Positions 8,203 through 15,426 of a stretch of DNA of 64,000 nt are shown here, one piece after another. Position 1 is the stretch's first letter; each line of letters begins with the position of its first letter. The translations under genes were made by a program, and so were the position numbers. The notes below the pieces were generated by a model that searched no databases, was not told the origin of the DNA, and saw only the letters and a program-made list of their open reading frames with translations. The stretch is from CAYLPU01 sp964385635 (lineage in GTDB: Bacteria; Chloroflexota; Anaerolineae; B4-G1): the NCBI GenBank assembly GCA_964385635.1, contig CAYLPU010000004.1, positions 30,186 through 94,185 of the forward strand. Reading direction: 5' to 3'.

Positions 8203-9072
8203 TTAGCCGTACTCTACCTCACTTCCTCGCACCTCCACCCTCGCCCGTCTGCAGGCCCAGCACATATACGCGATACTCACGAAGTAACAGGCTGGGAGGC
8301 GGTGATAAGCCCCGATTTTGACGCCAAAGACGGTCGTCTTTCCCCCAAAGCCCATCGGCCCGATACCCAATTCATTGCACTCACCGAGCAGCCTTTCCTC
8401 CAGCGCCGCCAGTTCCGGCACCGGATTGGCATCATCCAGCGGGCGGAAGAGTTGCTCCTTGGCATGGACGTAGCCGGTGCCTCGGTCGGCACCGATGGAC
8501 ACCCCCAGCACGCTCGGCGCACATCCCTTCCCCTGCGCCTGGGTTACCGCGTCCAAGACCACCCGGCGCACCCCTTCCAGATCTCGTCCGGCCTCCAGCG
8601 AACCGTAAGGCAGTTTGTACTGCACACCCACGTTTTCACTCCCGCCCCCCTTGAGGAGTAAATCCACCCGCAGATAATCCTCTTCCCACTCCTCAAAGTG
8701 AAACGTCGGGAAGCCCACCCCCAAGTTGTTGCCGCTGTTGCGGCCGGTGAGGGAATTCACTGCATTGGGCCGCAGGTAGGCACGGCGGGTGGCTTCGACC
8801 ACCGCCTCCTCGCCCTGCGCCCGCACTTGGCGGGTACTCATCCCCTGGGGATAGCGAACGTAGAAGATAGGCACACCCGTGTCCTGGCAGATGGGAGTAG
8901 ATTTAGCCCGCGCCAGCGCCACGTTTTCCAGGACAGTCTCCAGTGCGCCTGCGGCGGCAGATCCCGGCTCCTCGCGGGCCTGCGCTGTCCGCAGCGCCGT
9001 CTCTACATCCGCCGGCAGGTCGGTTGACGCCCGGCGGATCAGTTCGACGAAAGATTTGATCTGGTCGTTCAA
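8203..9072 (-). CDS. fumA: fumarate hydratase class I, alpha (N-terminal) subunit
   Basis: Alpha subunit (289 residues) carrying the catalytic [4Fe-4S] cluster of class I fumarase or L-tartrate dehydratase-type enzymes. The three cluster cysteines are visible in PICQDTGVPIFYV, GKGCAPSVLG and LLGECNELGIGPMGFGG. TGRNSGNNLG is the substrate loop. The start is a TTG at 9072 after AGGAGGGCTGAT. Its neighbours (fumB downstream, Kor, SdhAB-like) favour fumarase over tartrate dehydratase. FumA and FumB are usually adjacent; here a 200-base stretch with remnants separates them. Confidence 0.92.
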   Translation of the reverse strand: MNDQIKSFVELIRRASTDLPADVETALRTAQAREEPGSAAAGALETVLENVALARAKSTPICQDTGVPIFYVRYPQGMSTRQVRAQGEEAVVEATRRAYLRPNAVNSLTGRNSGNNLGVGFPTFHFEEWEEDYLRVDLLLKGGGSENVGVQYKLPYGSLEAGRDLEGVRRVVLDAVTQAQGKGCAPSVLGVSIGADRGTGYVHAKEQLFRPLDDANPVPELAALEERLLGECNELGIGPMGFGGKTTVFGVKIGAYHRLPACYFVSIAYMCWACRRARVEVRGSEVEYG

Positions 9073-9109
9073 ATCAGCCCTCCTCGCATCAATCTACCAA
9101 CTGCCAACC

Positions 9110-10063
9110 CTATGGCTTCGGGATTGCCAGGTCAGCCGGCCCCAGATCGGACAGTCTCAGGTTCGGGTAGTTCTCCTGGATGATCTCGTGGATAATCTGA
9201 GCGTACTTGACCTTGACCCGTCCCCAGTCAGCCAGCATACCTTCGTCAACCCACGGCTTGTACAGAGCCGCGCCGGTCGCAGCACACGCCGGCCCGGGCT
9301 CTATCTTGAAGTAGCATGGAGAGCAGACGCGGGCCATCTCCGGACCGTCATAGAAGCGCATGTAGCCGCCGAACGACTCAGTGATGATGATGTGCAAATC
9401 GAGAGGGATGTCAACTGCCTGCCGGATGGCGGCGAACTGGGGCAGCGTCAGATCAGCGATCGGGTTGAACGTCCCAGCCCCCAACATCTCCAGAAGCCTG
9501 CCGCCAGCAGGGTTGGCGTGGCCGGCATAGATGCTTATCTTAAAGATCACATCCTCAGGGATGTCACCGTTCTTCTTCATCTCGTTGAGCAACCAAAGTT
9601 CCCCCTCATCCACCACCAGGAAGCCGCGAAAGCCAAGGTCAATGCACATCATAATGTCGGTGATGGTCTGATTCAGCGCCTTGGAACCCCGACAACGGAC
9701 GCCGGAGAGTGCTCCTTCGGGCGTGGCCAGTTGCCGCCCGATGTCCCACCCCGCGCGCGGCCCCGGCGTGAGAATGACCTCCATGCAAGCATCGGCGGCC
9801 ATCTGGGCGAAGTCCTTCAGTTCGACCCTGTCCAGCAACGTCGCGCCCATCACCACCGAAATGAGACGGTGGATGGGGATGTTGCGCTTGCGCGACTCGT
9901 CAATCACCGCCTCCAGCACCTTGGGGCGCTCCACGCCGGAGACCTCCATGCGGTAGTGTGCCCCATCGGGGAAAGTCTTGGTGCTGCTGGGCAGATCATA
10001 CGCATCCTGCCCAGGAATACCGGCCTTCTCCATCATTCTGGCAACGTCTTTCATACTGGGCAT
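9110..10063 (-). CDS. U32-peptidase-like TIM-barrel protein of unknown function
   Basis: About 317 residues from the ATG at 10063 (MPSMKDVARMMEKAG), which follows AGGAGGGAAAAGCG; an upstream MNASP extension is unlikely. The sequence has the alternating beta/alpha pattern of a TIM barrel with features reminiscent of U32-type proteins (GFRGFLVVDEGELWLL, YAGHANPAGGRLLEMLGAG, PLDLHIIITESFGGYMR). I do not see the canonical U32 signature. CSPCYFKIEPGPACAATGA contains three Cys that could bind metal. It sits between fumA and the C39-like gene. The assignment to a superfamily is tentative and the reaction unknown. Confidence 0.55.
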   Translation of the reverse strand: MPSMKDVARMMEKAGIPGQDAYDLPSSTKTFPDGAHYRMEVSGVERPKVLEAVIDESRKRNIPIHRLISVVMGATLLDRVELKDFAQMAADACMEVILTPGPRAGWDIGRQLATPEGALSGVRCRGSKALNQTITDIMMCIDLGFRGFLVVDEGELWLLNEMKKNGDIPEDVIFKISIYAGHANPAGGRLLEMLGAGTFNPIADLTLPQFAAIRQAVDIPLDLHIIITESFGGYMRFYDGPEMARVCSPCYFKIEPGPACAATGAALYKPWVDEGMLADWGRVKVKYAQIIHEIIQENYPNLRLSDLGPADLAIPKP

Positions 10064-10151
10064 CGCTTTTCCCTCCTCATATTGCGATATGGGCGACGCA
10101 TTCACCGGACGACCCTACTCGGCAGGACATGCTGCTGAGAATGCGCCGGCC

Positions 10152-10937
10152 CTACTCAGGGCCGATGAGCCACCGGCCATCTACGACAAACTGGCTATGG
10201 CTGCCCTCCGTATCCGTTGACACCGTATCCGTTGACCCATCCGTTGACACCCAGACTCTCCCACCTGGTGCCGATGATGGGCCGCGCACAGTGACCGCCA
10301 TCCCGCCTAACTGCGCCCAGGCCAGGGCGAACTGTTCGTAAGCGAAGTGCTTCGTCGCTGCGTCGTAGGCGTCCACCAAGTAGACACCTACGTCATCGTA
10401 ACCGACGGCGATGAAAGTGTGCTGCCATTGCACGATAGGAGACGTCGCGCCATCCGTTGACACCCACGACTGGACCTCCGGGAGCCTCATGTCGTATGTA
10501 GCCCAGACGATGACAGGCCATCCGGCGGCCAGTTCCGCCCTCAAATCATCCAGACCCCACTCTCGCCAGGCCTGTGCGTCGAGCCCAAAACTACGCAGCG
10601 TGGCTGCGATCGGCCCGGCATAGACGCCATAACCAGCGGGCGGCATACTCCCCGGTGGCTGGTCTACATCGCCCAAAAAGCCACGGTAGGGGTTATCAGA
10701 CTTGGGCAGTCGGCGGAAGAAATCATCCTCAGCAAACGGTACTCCCCAAAAAGCAGCCAGGTCTGTCGCCGAGCGGGATTCACAACTCAGGTCATGCTCC
10801 TGTGGATAACCAACTACCCCCTCTACGGACGCCGACGGCGGTGGCTCGTCGGCGAGGGCAGTCCAGTGCAGAAGCGACACAACGACGCAGAAGGCAACGA
10901 CCCCACATCCGTTGACCCATCCGTTGACACGTCTCAC
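10152..10937 (-). CDS. secreted C39-like cysteine peptidase family protein
   Basis: Exported protein with a hydrophobic signal segment (GVVAFCVVVSLLHW, then ALADE). The papain-like C39-type core has the presumed catalytic Cys in EHDLSCESRSATDLAAFWG, His in WQHTFIAVGYDD and Asp in VYLVDAYD. The GTG start overlaps the cooC stop by four bases (GTGA) and has its own GGAGG, so the start is native. The repeat is inserted right after residue 3 (VNGWVNGC), in the n-region of the signal peptide. Two further repeat runs lie at WVSTDGATS and in the C-terminal region VWVSTDGSTDTVSTD. The target is unknown; it may be a structural C39-like domain rather than an active protease. Confidence 0.7.
   Translation of the reverse strand: MRRVNGWVNGCGVVAFCVVVSLLHWTALADEPPPSASVEGVVGYPQEHDLSCESRSATDLAAFWGVPFAEDDFFRRLPKSDNPYRGFLGDVDQPPGSMPPAGYGVYAGPIAATLRSFGLDAQAWREWGLDDLRAELAAGWPVIVWATYDMRLPEVQSWVSTDGATSPIVQWQHTFIAVGYDDVGVYLVDAYDAATKHFAYEQFALAWAQLGGMAVTVRGPSSAPGGRVWVSTDGSTDTVSTDTEGSHSQFVVDGRWLIGPE
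10210..10251 (+). repeat. GTTGACACC array near C39-like gene 3' end
   Basis: Three ATCCGTTGAC units in tandem, in frame as STD-type residues. Single copies lie at 10453-10465 and, with GTTGACCC, at 10906-10930 in the signal peptide of the same gene. Confidence 0.9.
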
Positions 10938-11716
10938 AGCGCCTCCAGTGCAGCCACAATCCCCCGTGTCTCCTCAACGGCATGAGGCGCGGCGTCGAAG
11001 ACACCCTCGCCTCGCAAGTCCGCTTCAGTCAATTCGGGATTGGCAGACAAGTAGCCCAGCATAGGCACGGGGCTGCTACTCTGAATGAAAACCCAATCAC
11101 TCTCACCACGCACTTTGTTACCCACCGCGTATACACGGCTGATGCCGATATCCCCTGCCAACTTACAGACATGCCCCGCTGTAGTCAGGCTGCGCCGTCC
11201 TGGCTCAACAACGACCAGGAACGCGTCCACTGCCTTCGCCGTCGCCCGGCCCAGATGTTCAACCCCAGCCTCCATATCCAGAATCATCATCTCGTCGCGA
11301 TAGAGCAACAGGTGGGTGACCAGAGCCCTGAGCAACGCGCTCTCGGGGCAGATACAGCCACTCCCGCCGGATTCGATCCCGCCCAGCCGCAGGAAGCGAA
11401 TCCCTCGATGTAAAACGCTGAAACGGTCAGGTATATCGTCCACGCGGGGGTTGAGGCTGAAGAAACCACCGGAAGTGCCAGGCTTTGCGCCCGTGCGTTC
11501 GTAGATCAGTTCTTCCATCTCGGCCACCGGCGTGACCTGAGCGACCAGATCAGGCGGGAACCCCAACGCCTCGGCCAGTCCACCGGCCGGGTCGGCGTCA
11601 ATGGCAATGACACTACGATTCTGCTCTGCGTAAATGTGGGCCAGAAGTGCGGCGAGGGTAGTCTTACCCACACCTCCCTTGCCACTTATAGCGATCTTGT
11701 TCAACCGGGTCACCAT
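10934..11716 (-). CDS. CooC-type nickel-insertion ATPase (MinD/ParA family)
   Basis: P-loop ATPase of the CooC/AcsF family, which helps mature the Ni-Fe-S centres of CODH or ACS. The deviant Walker A is KIAISGKGGVGKTTLAALL; IDADPAGGLAEALGFP, the switch-like MMILDMEAGVEHLGRAT and VVVEPGRRSLTTA follow. I use the ATG at 11716 (MVTRLNKIAIS). This ATG is itself the end of the dispersed repeat (CAACGGATG), so the repeat appears to supply the start codon or to have been inserted at it. Downstream it overlaps the C39-like gene. A second CooC lies at 53479. Confidence 0.88.
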   Translation of the reverse strand: MVTRLNKIAISGKGGVGKTTLAALLAHIYAEQNRSVIAIDADPAGGLAEALGFPPDLVAQVTPVAEMEELIYERTGAKPGTSGGFFSLNPRVDDIPDRFSVLHRGIRFLRLGGIESGGSGCICPESALLRALVTHLLLYRDEMMILDMEAGVEHLGRATAKAVDAFLVVVEPGRRSLTTAGHVCKLAGDIGISRVYAVGNKVRGESDWVFIQSSSPVPMLGYLSANPELTEADLRGEGVFDAAPHAVEETRGIVAALEAL

Positions 11717-11921
11717 CCGTTGACCAACCATCCGTTGACACCCTCCAAACGCAAGCAAGCCAGTTCAGTCCGTGGCCTCCGGACCTCAGCCTCCGCCCGG
11801 CGACGGGCTTCCTGAGCCTCCAGCGGCGTCAACAACCTTTCCCCCGTCGCCGGATCAACCAGGACGTAACATCCGTTGACACCCCTTCCACCCGCAACTC
11901 CAGCCCCAATACCCGGCTAAC
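11710..11921 (-). pseudogene. Uma2-family endonuclease C-terminal remnant, broken by a repeat insertion
   Basis: Reading - strand from about 11921, VLGLELRVEG is followed by a repeat copy (11870-11882) and then, in a different frame, by YVLVDPATGERLLTPLEAQ, EARRRAEAEVRR and more. These match the end of Uma2 (DUF820) proteins, whose C-termini have a DPATGERL-type strand and an Arg/Glu-rich helix. The 13-base repeat causes the frame change. No N-terminal domain is present. The second piece runs through more repeat to a TGA overlapping the cooC start. Confidence 0.6.
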
Positions 11922-11967
11922 CATCCGTTTATCTGTTGACCCCGTTGACCAACCATCCGTTGACACT
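11922..11967 (+). repeat. GTTGACACC-type array upstream of Uma2 remnant
   Basis: CATCCGTTTATC, GTTGACCCC, GTTGACCAACC and ATCCGTTGACACT units fill most of the gap between the HdrBC-like gene end and the remnant. Confidence 0.85.
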
Positions 11968-11998
11968 GGCGAGGTGTATTGTATCACAGACACCGCTC

Positions 11999-13240
11999 TC
12001 ACGCCAACGCTTTCTCGACGAACTGCGTCAGATCCATTACCCGGATGCGCACCTTGTTAACGCGGGCCGCCTTGGAGAGAGTACGCACGCACTGGGGGCA
12101 GGCCGATACCAGGACCGTAGCGCCCACCTCCGCTGCCTGAGCAATGCGTTGTGCTGCCACCTCCTGAACCAGGTCCGGGTCGAATGTCTCCAGGTCACCA
12201 CCGCCGCCACAACATAGCGCGTACTCCCGTGCCTGCTGCATCTCTACGAAGGTATAGCCCGGCACCCGGCGCAGGGCCTCGCGCGGCGCGTCGTAGATAC
12301 CGCTCTTGCGCCCCAGGTCGCACGGGTCATGATAGGTGACCACGCCCGTACGCCGGGGTTCCTTTAGCTCCAACTGCTCCTCGGTCACCAAGTCGCGCAA
12401 TATCTCCACAGCATGTACTACATCGAAACCCAGCGGCTCGCCGATGACCTCAGGATAGGTGTGATGCCACATGTGGTAACAGGAGGGACAGGTAGTGACC
12501 ATTCGGGGTATCCCCAGCGCCCTCATCTGTTCTACGTTGTGATGGATCAGCGGTTCCGCCTGCTTCAACTGGCCCGCCATCATCAGCGGGAAGCCACAAC
12601 ATTGCTCGTCGCCTCCCAGAGTCGTGAAACTGACACCCGCACGGCTCAGCACGGTGGCAAAACCCTGGGGGATGCCGTAACTCATGGGGAACATGGCCGA
12701 GACACAGCCCACGAAGTAGGCTAAATCGGCCTCGGTATCACGCACCAATCCCTCCGGCCTGTCTTCAGGAGCCAGGTTATCGGTCCAGGCCAGGCGGGCG
12801 GCGTTGTCCTCGCCAGAGACGTTGTAGTATGTGCCGATGCGTTCGCCCAACATGCCGAGGGCCTGCACTCCCTTGCGCAGCGCCTCATCCCCATCCGTTG
12901 ACCCATCCGTTGACACCAGCGCGTCAAGGCCGCTGACCAAGTAACGTTCCTGCATCACGTGCTGGCGCATGACCTCCACCAGCCGGCGCACGCTGAGGTT
13001 GTGGGGACAGTAAGTCGTGCACATATCGCAGCCCACGCAGCGCCAGATACTGGCGTCGGTAGCCAATACGTCCTCCAACCCGAACTGCGCCAGGCGCATC
13101 ATCTGGGCCGGCCGGTACCGCATCGCCGGGACGGTGGGACAACCGGAGGAACAGCGCTCACACTGATAACAAAGGTAAACGTTCTCGCCACACTCCTCGC
13201 GGATAAACTTCGCCATATCGGTATTCAAAGTGATCGCCAT
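11999..13240 (-). CDS. HdrB-HdrC fusion (heterodisulfide reductase-like iron-sulfur protein)
   Basis: About 413 residues from the ATG at 13240 (MAITLNTDMAKF), preceded by GGAGTGAGAT and six bases from the metF stop. The N-terminal HdrC part has CYQCERCSSGCPT and CVGCDMCTTYCPH, giving two [4Fe-4S] clusters. The C-terminal HdrB part has two CCG-type motifs (DEQCCGFPLMMAG and YALCCGGGG) with upstream partner cysteines, the usual ligands of the noncubane clusters. Residues LVSTDGSTDGDEAL between the two parts are a repeat insertion. Its position after metFV, mvhD and hdrA fits the HdrBC role in the hexaheteromeric methylene-THF reductase complex. Confidence 0.9.
   Translation of the reverse strand: MAITLNTDMAKFIREECGENVYLCYQCERCSSGCPTVPAMRYRPAQMMRLAQFGLEDVLATDASIWRCVGCDMCTTYCPHNLSVRRLVEVMRQHVMQERYLVSGLDALVSTDGSTDGDEALRKGVQALGMLGERIGTYYNVSGEDNAARLAWTDNLAPEDRPEGLVRDTEADLAYFVGCVSAMFPMSYGIPQGFATVLSRAGVSFTTLGGDEQCCGFPLMMAGQLKQAEPLIHHNVEQMRALGIPRMVTTCPSCYHMWHHTYPEVIGEPLGFDVVHAVEILRDLVTEEQLELKEPRRTGVVTYHDPCDLGRKSGIYDAPREALRRVPGYTFVEMQQAREYALCCGGGGDLETFDPDLVQEVAAQRIAQAAEVGATVLVSACPQCVRTLSKAARVNKVRIRVMDLTQFVEKALA
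12891..12917 (+). repeat. repeat pair in the HdrC/HdrB linker
   Basis: CATCCGTTGACC followed by CATCCGTTGACACC, in frame as STDGSTDG between the ferredoxin-like and CCG domains. Confidence 0.9.
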
Positions 13241-13245
13241 ATATC

Positions 13246-14232
13246 TCACTCCACCATCGGACGTGGCAGTAACCCTGCGCCTTCGACGATAGGCCGCACC
13301 GCCTCCTCCCACTCGATCGCCATGATGTGTACCCCAGCCACCCCCTCGATCCCACGGATCTCCTGAATCTGCTCGATGCAAATCTGAATGCCGGTAGACC
13401 TCAGCGCCTCCCTGCGTCGGGCCTTCTCCTCCTTGGGGATACCCTTGAGAGCAGCAACCATACGGTCCACATACTCGTCCTGCACGATCATCCCCGGCAC
13501 CTTATCGCGCATGTAACGAGCCATGCCGGAGGACTTAAGGGGGCCAACACCGGCCAGGATGTAGACCTTTTCGTGCAGCCCCATATCCACCACCCGCTTC
13601 ATGAACTCGCGGAAGCGGGGGATGTCATAGATCAACTGAGTCTGGATAAAATCAGCCCCGGCGGCCACTTTCTTGGCCAGCCGGTAGGGGCGGAAATCGA
13701 AGGGGTCGCCAAAGGGATTGGAGGCCGCGCCGATGAAGAAACGGGGCTCCATCGCCTTGATCTCATCCCCACACTGGAACAGGGCCTCGTCGCGCATATC
13801 TCTGATCATGCGGATCAACTGGACCGAGTCCAGGTCGTGCACGTTCTTGGCCGTGGGGTGGTTGCCGAAACTCTGATGGTCGCCGGTCAGGCACAGCAGG
13901 TTGCGCATCCCCAGCGCGTAGGCCCCTAGCAGGTCGGCCTGAATCGCCAGCCGGTTGCGGTCCCGGCAGGTCATCTGCACCACCGGCTCCAACCCCGCGC
14001 TCATCGCCAGCACACCCGCAGCGATGCTGGACATGCGGACGATGGCGGTCTGATTGTCAGTGATGTTGACTGCGTCCACTATGCCCTCAAGCAAGCACGC
14101 CTTGCGGTGGATCACCTCCGGGTCGGCGCCTTGCGGCGGGCCTAGTTCCCCTGTCACTGCAAAATGGCCCGCTCGCAGGACTTTTTCCAGGTTACTGCCA
14201 GACTTGAAGCCATTCGTTCGTTCTTGTGCCAT
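13246..14232 (-). CDS. metF: methylenetetrahydrofolate reductase
   Basis: FAD-dependent TIM-barrel enzyme (about 328 residues) that reduces methylene-THF to methyl-THF in the methyl branch of the Wood-Ljungdahl pathway. Motifs are GHFAVTGELGPPQGAD, DAVNITDNQTAIVRMSS, LCLTGDHQSFGNHP (flavin and folate region) and DFIQTQLIYDIPRF. The ATG at 14232 follows GGAGTGAGGCGAACA; an upstream four-residue extension would overlap metV more. The start overlaps the metV stop region, so the two are translationally coupled. Linked metV, mvhD and hdrA point to a MetFV complex that receives electrons through Hdr proteins rather than a simple NADH-dependent MetF. Confidence 0.94.
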   Translation of the reverse strand: MAQERTNGFKSGSNLEKVLRAGHFAVTGELGPPQGADPEVIHRKACLLEGIVDAVNITDNQTAIVRMSSIAAGVLAMSAGLEPVVQMTCRDRNRLAIQADLLGAYALGMRNLLCLTGDHQSFGNHPTAKNVHDLDSVQLIRMIRDMRDEALFQCGDEIKAMEPRFFIGAASNPFGDPFDFRPYRLAKKVAAGADFIQTQLIYDIPRFREFMKRVVDMGLHEKVYILAGVGPLKSSGMARYMRDKVPGMIVQDEYVDRMVAALKGIPKEEKARRREALRSTGIQICIEQIQEIRGIEGVAGVHIMAIEWEEAVRPIVEGAGLLPRPMVE

Positions 14233-14240
14233 TGTTCGCC

Positions 14241-14942
14241 TCACTCCGTTTCCACCAGCTGCAGGTCCTCGCGCACGATCTTGCGCGGGCCGCCGTCACG
14301 ACTACTAGACCAATCCTTGGGGGGCTGAATCTCTAGTAATTGCTCCTCCCTCCCCAACGCCACCGCCCGGTCATAGATCAGTTGCCAGGCACAGGACACG
14401 TCGGGGTCTATCTCGCATACCCCGTTCTGGGAACCGCCGCACGGCCCATTGAGCAACTGCTTGGAGCAGCGGGCAATGGGGCAGATGCCGAAGGTCAGGC
14501 CCAGGACGCAGTTGCCACAGGCCTGGCAGCGCTCCTCCCACACCCCTTGCTCCTCTGGCAGGCCCAGAAAGGTGGTGTTGAGCCCGGGCAGCGTGAACAT
14601 ATCGGGGAAACGCTCGTTCATCGCCTGCACGCCGATGCCGCAGGCCAGGCTGAGGACAGCGTCGTACTCGTTCTGGCCGGCCTCCGACCGAGCCAGCCGC
14701 TCCCCCAGCGGATCAATGTACTCCCACTCGCACTGGCGCTGCACCGTGATCTCGTCCACCTCCATCGGGTGGCCGTCCAGTTTACTCTTCATCCGCAGCG
14801 CTGAGGCCAGGATGCCAACCTCCTTCTCGCCTCCGGCAAAGCAGACGGTCACGCAGGTGCCACAGCCTGCGACCAGCACCTTCTTGGCATCGCCCAGCAA
14901 CTCCATGATTTCCGCAAGTGGTTTCTGTTCACCAACTATCAT
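14241..14942 (-). CDS. metV: MetV, iron-sulfur/zinc partner of methylene-THF reductase
   Basis: MetV-like protein of 233 residues. It has many Cys in paired motifs (AGCGTCVTVC; QRQCEW; ERCQACGNCVLG; FGICPIARCSKQLLNGPCGG), the last resembling the MTHFR C-terminal domain. MetV forms a tight complex with MetF in acetogens. Start MIVGEQKPLAEIMELLG with GGAGG upstream; the upstream bases are the GGAGTA minisatellite. It sits between the selenocysteine mvhD and metF. Confidence 0.92.
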   Translation of the reverse strand: MIVGEQKPLAEIMELLGDAKKVLVAGCGTCVTVCFAGGEKEVGILASALRMKSKLDGHPMEVDEITVQRQCEWEYIDPLGERLARSEAGQNEYDAVLSLACGIGVQAMNERFPDMFTLPGLNTTFLGLPEEQGVWEERCQACGNCVLGLTFGICPIARCSKQLLNGPCGGSQNGVCEIDPDVSCAWQLIYDRAVALGREEQLLEIQPPKDWSSSRDGGPRKIVREDLQLVETE

Positions 14943-14953
14943 TGCGACCTCCT

Positions 14954-15017
14954 TCTATACTCCTTACTTCCTACTCCCTACTCCCTACTCCCTACTTCCT
15001 ACTCCCTACTCCCTCTT
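14954..15017 (+). repeat. TACTCCC/TACTTCC minisatellite between mvhD and metV
   Basis: About eight units of CTACTCC(CTA) with TACTTCC variants. On the coding (-) strand it reads GGAGTAGG, a Shine-Dalgarno-like sequence. It encodes the last residues (GVGSRK) of the preceding mvhD and its TAG stop. Confidence 0.88.
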
Positions 15018-15426
15018 CAAGCGGGTTGGGTCCTAACTCCCGCACCTTCTCCGTTATCTCTGCCACCGTCTCCGCAAACTGTGGCCCCATCGCCGCGGAC
15101 AGGTTCGCCATCACGATCCGTTCCCCCCCCAGTCCAATCTGGTCAAGCAGGTCAGCGATGTACTTCACCCTCCGTTTCGCATTGATATTACCATCCAGGT
15201 AATGGCAGTCGCCCTCCAGTCAGCCGGCCACCATCACGCCGTCCACGCCGCGCTCGAAGGCGTGCAGCACCTCCGTCACCTCCACCCGTCCCGAACAGGG
15301 CACCTCGACGATGCGCACGCTGGGCGGGTATTGGATGCGCATACCTCCCGCCAGGTCAGCCGCAGCGTAAGCGCAGTGACGGCAGCAGAAGGCCAGAATC
15401 TTGGGCTCAAACTGCATATCGCTCAT
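14992..15426 (-). CDS. mvhD: MvhD/FrhD-family iron-sulfur subunit with in-frame UGA (selenoprotein)
   Basis: 144 codons if the TGA at 15220-15222 is read as selenocysteine. Before it are FEPKILAFCCRHCAYAAADL and VEVPCSGRVEVTEVLHAFE; after it come LEGDCHYLDGNINAKRR, LLDQIGLGGERI and VRELGPNPLEEG. Both halves match the two paralogues in the window, which have GC-PLGNCHH and GC-HPGDCHY where this has G-UGA-LEGDCHY, so UGA replaces a conserved Cys that should bind the [2Fe-2S] cluster. A hairpin begins 17 bases after UGA. The ATG has GGAGGTG upstream and overlaps hdrA by 20 bases. The protein should link the HdrA flavin to MetFV or another partner. Sec at this position is known in some MvhD/VhuD proteins. 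Confidence 0.88.
15187..15222 (-). promoter_or_regulatory. selenocysteine UGA and candidate bacterial SECIS hairpin
   Basis: On the - strand the UGA (15222-15220) is followed after 16 bases by ATTACC, loop TGGAT, GGTAAT: a perfect six-pair stem with a G-containing loop starting 23 bases past UGA. Distance and apical G fit the known bacterial SECIS rule. The hairpin is within the coding sequence, as expected for bacteria. Confidence 0.75.

Noticed and set aside
10152..10937. C39-like gene as a bacteriocin transporter.
   Set aside because: It has only the C39-like core and a signal peptide, with no ABC or membrane domain.
15220..15222. TGA in mvhD as a nonsense mutation or pseudogene.
   Set aside because: The downstream sequence keeps the family sequence to the normal end, TGA is at a Cys position and a SECIS-like hairpin follows.
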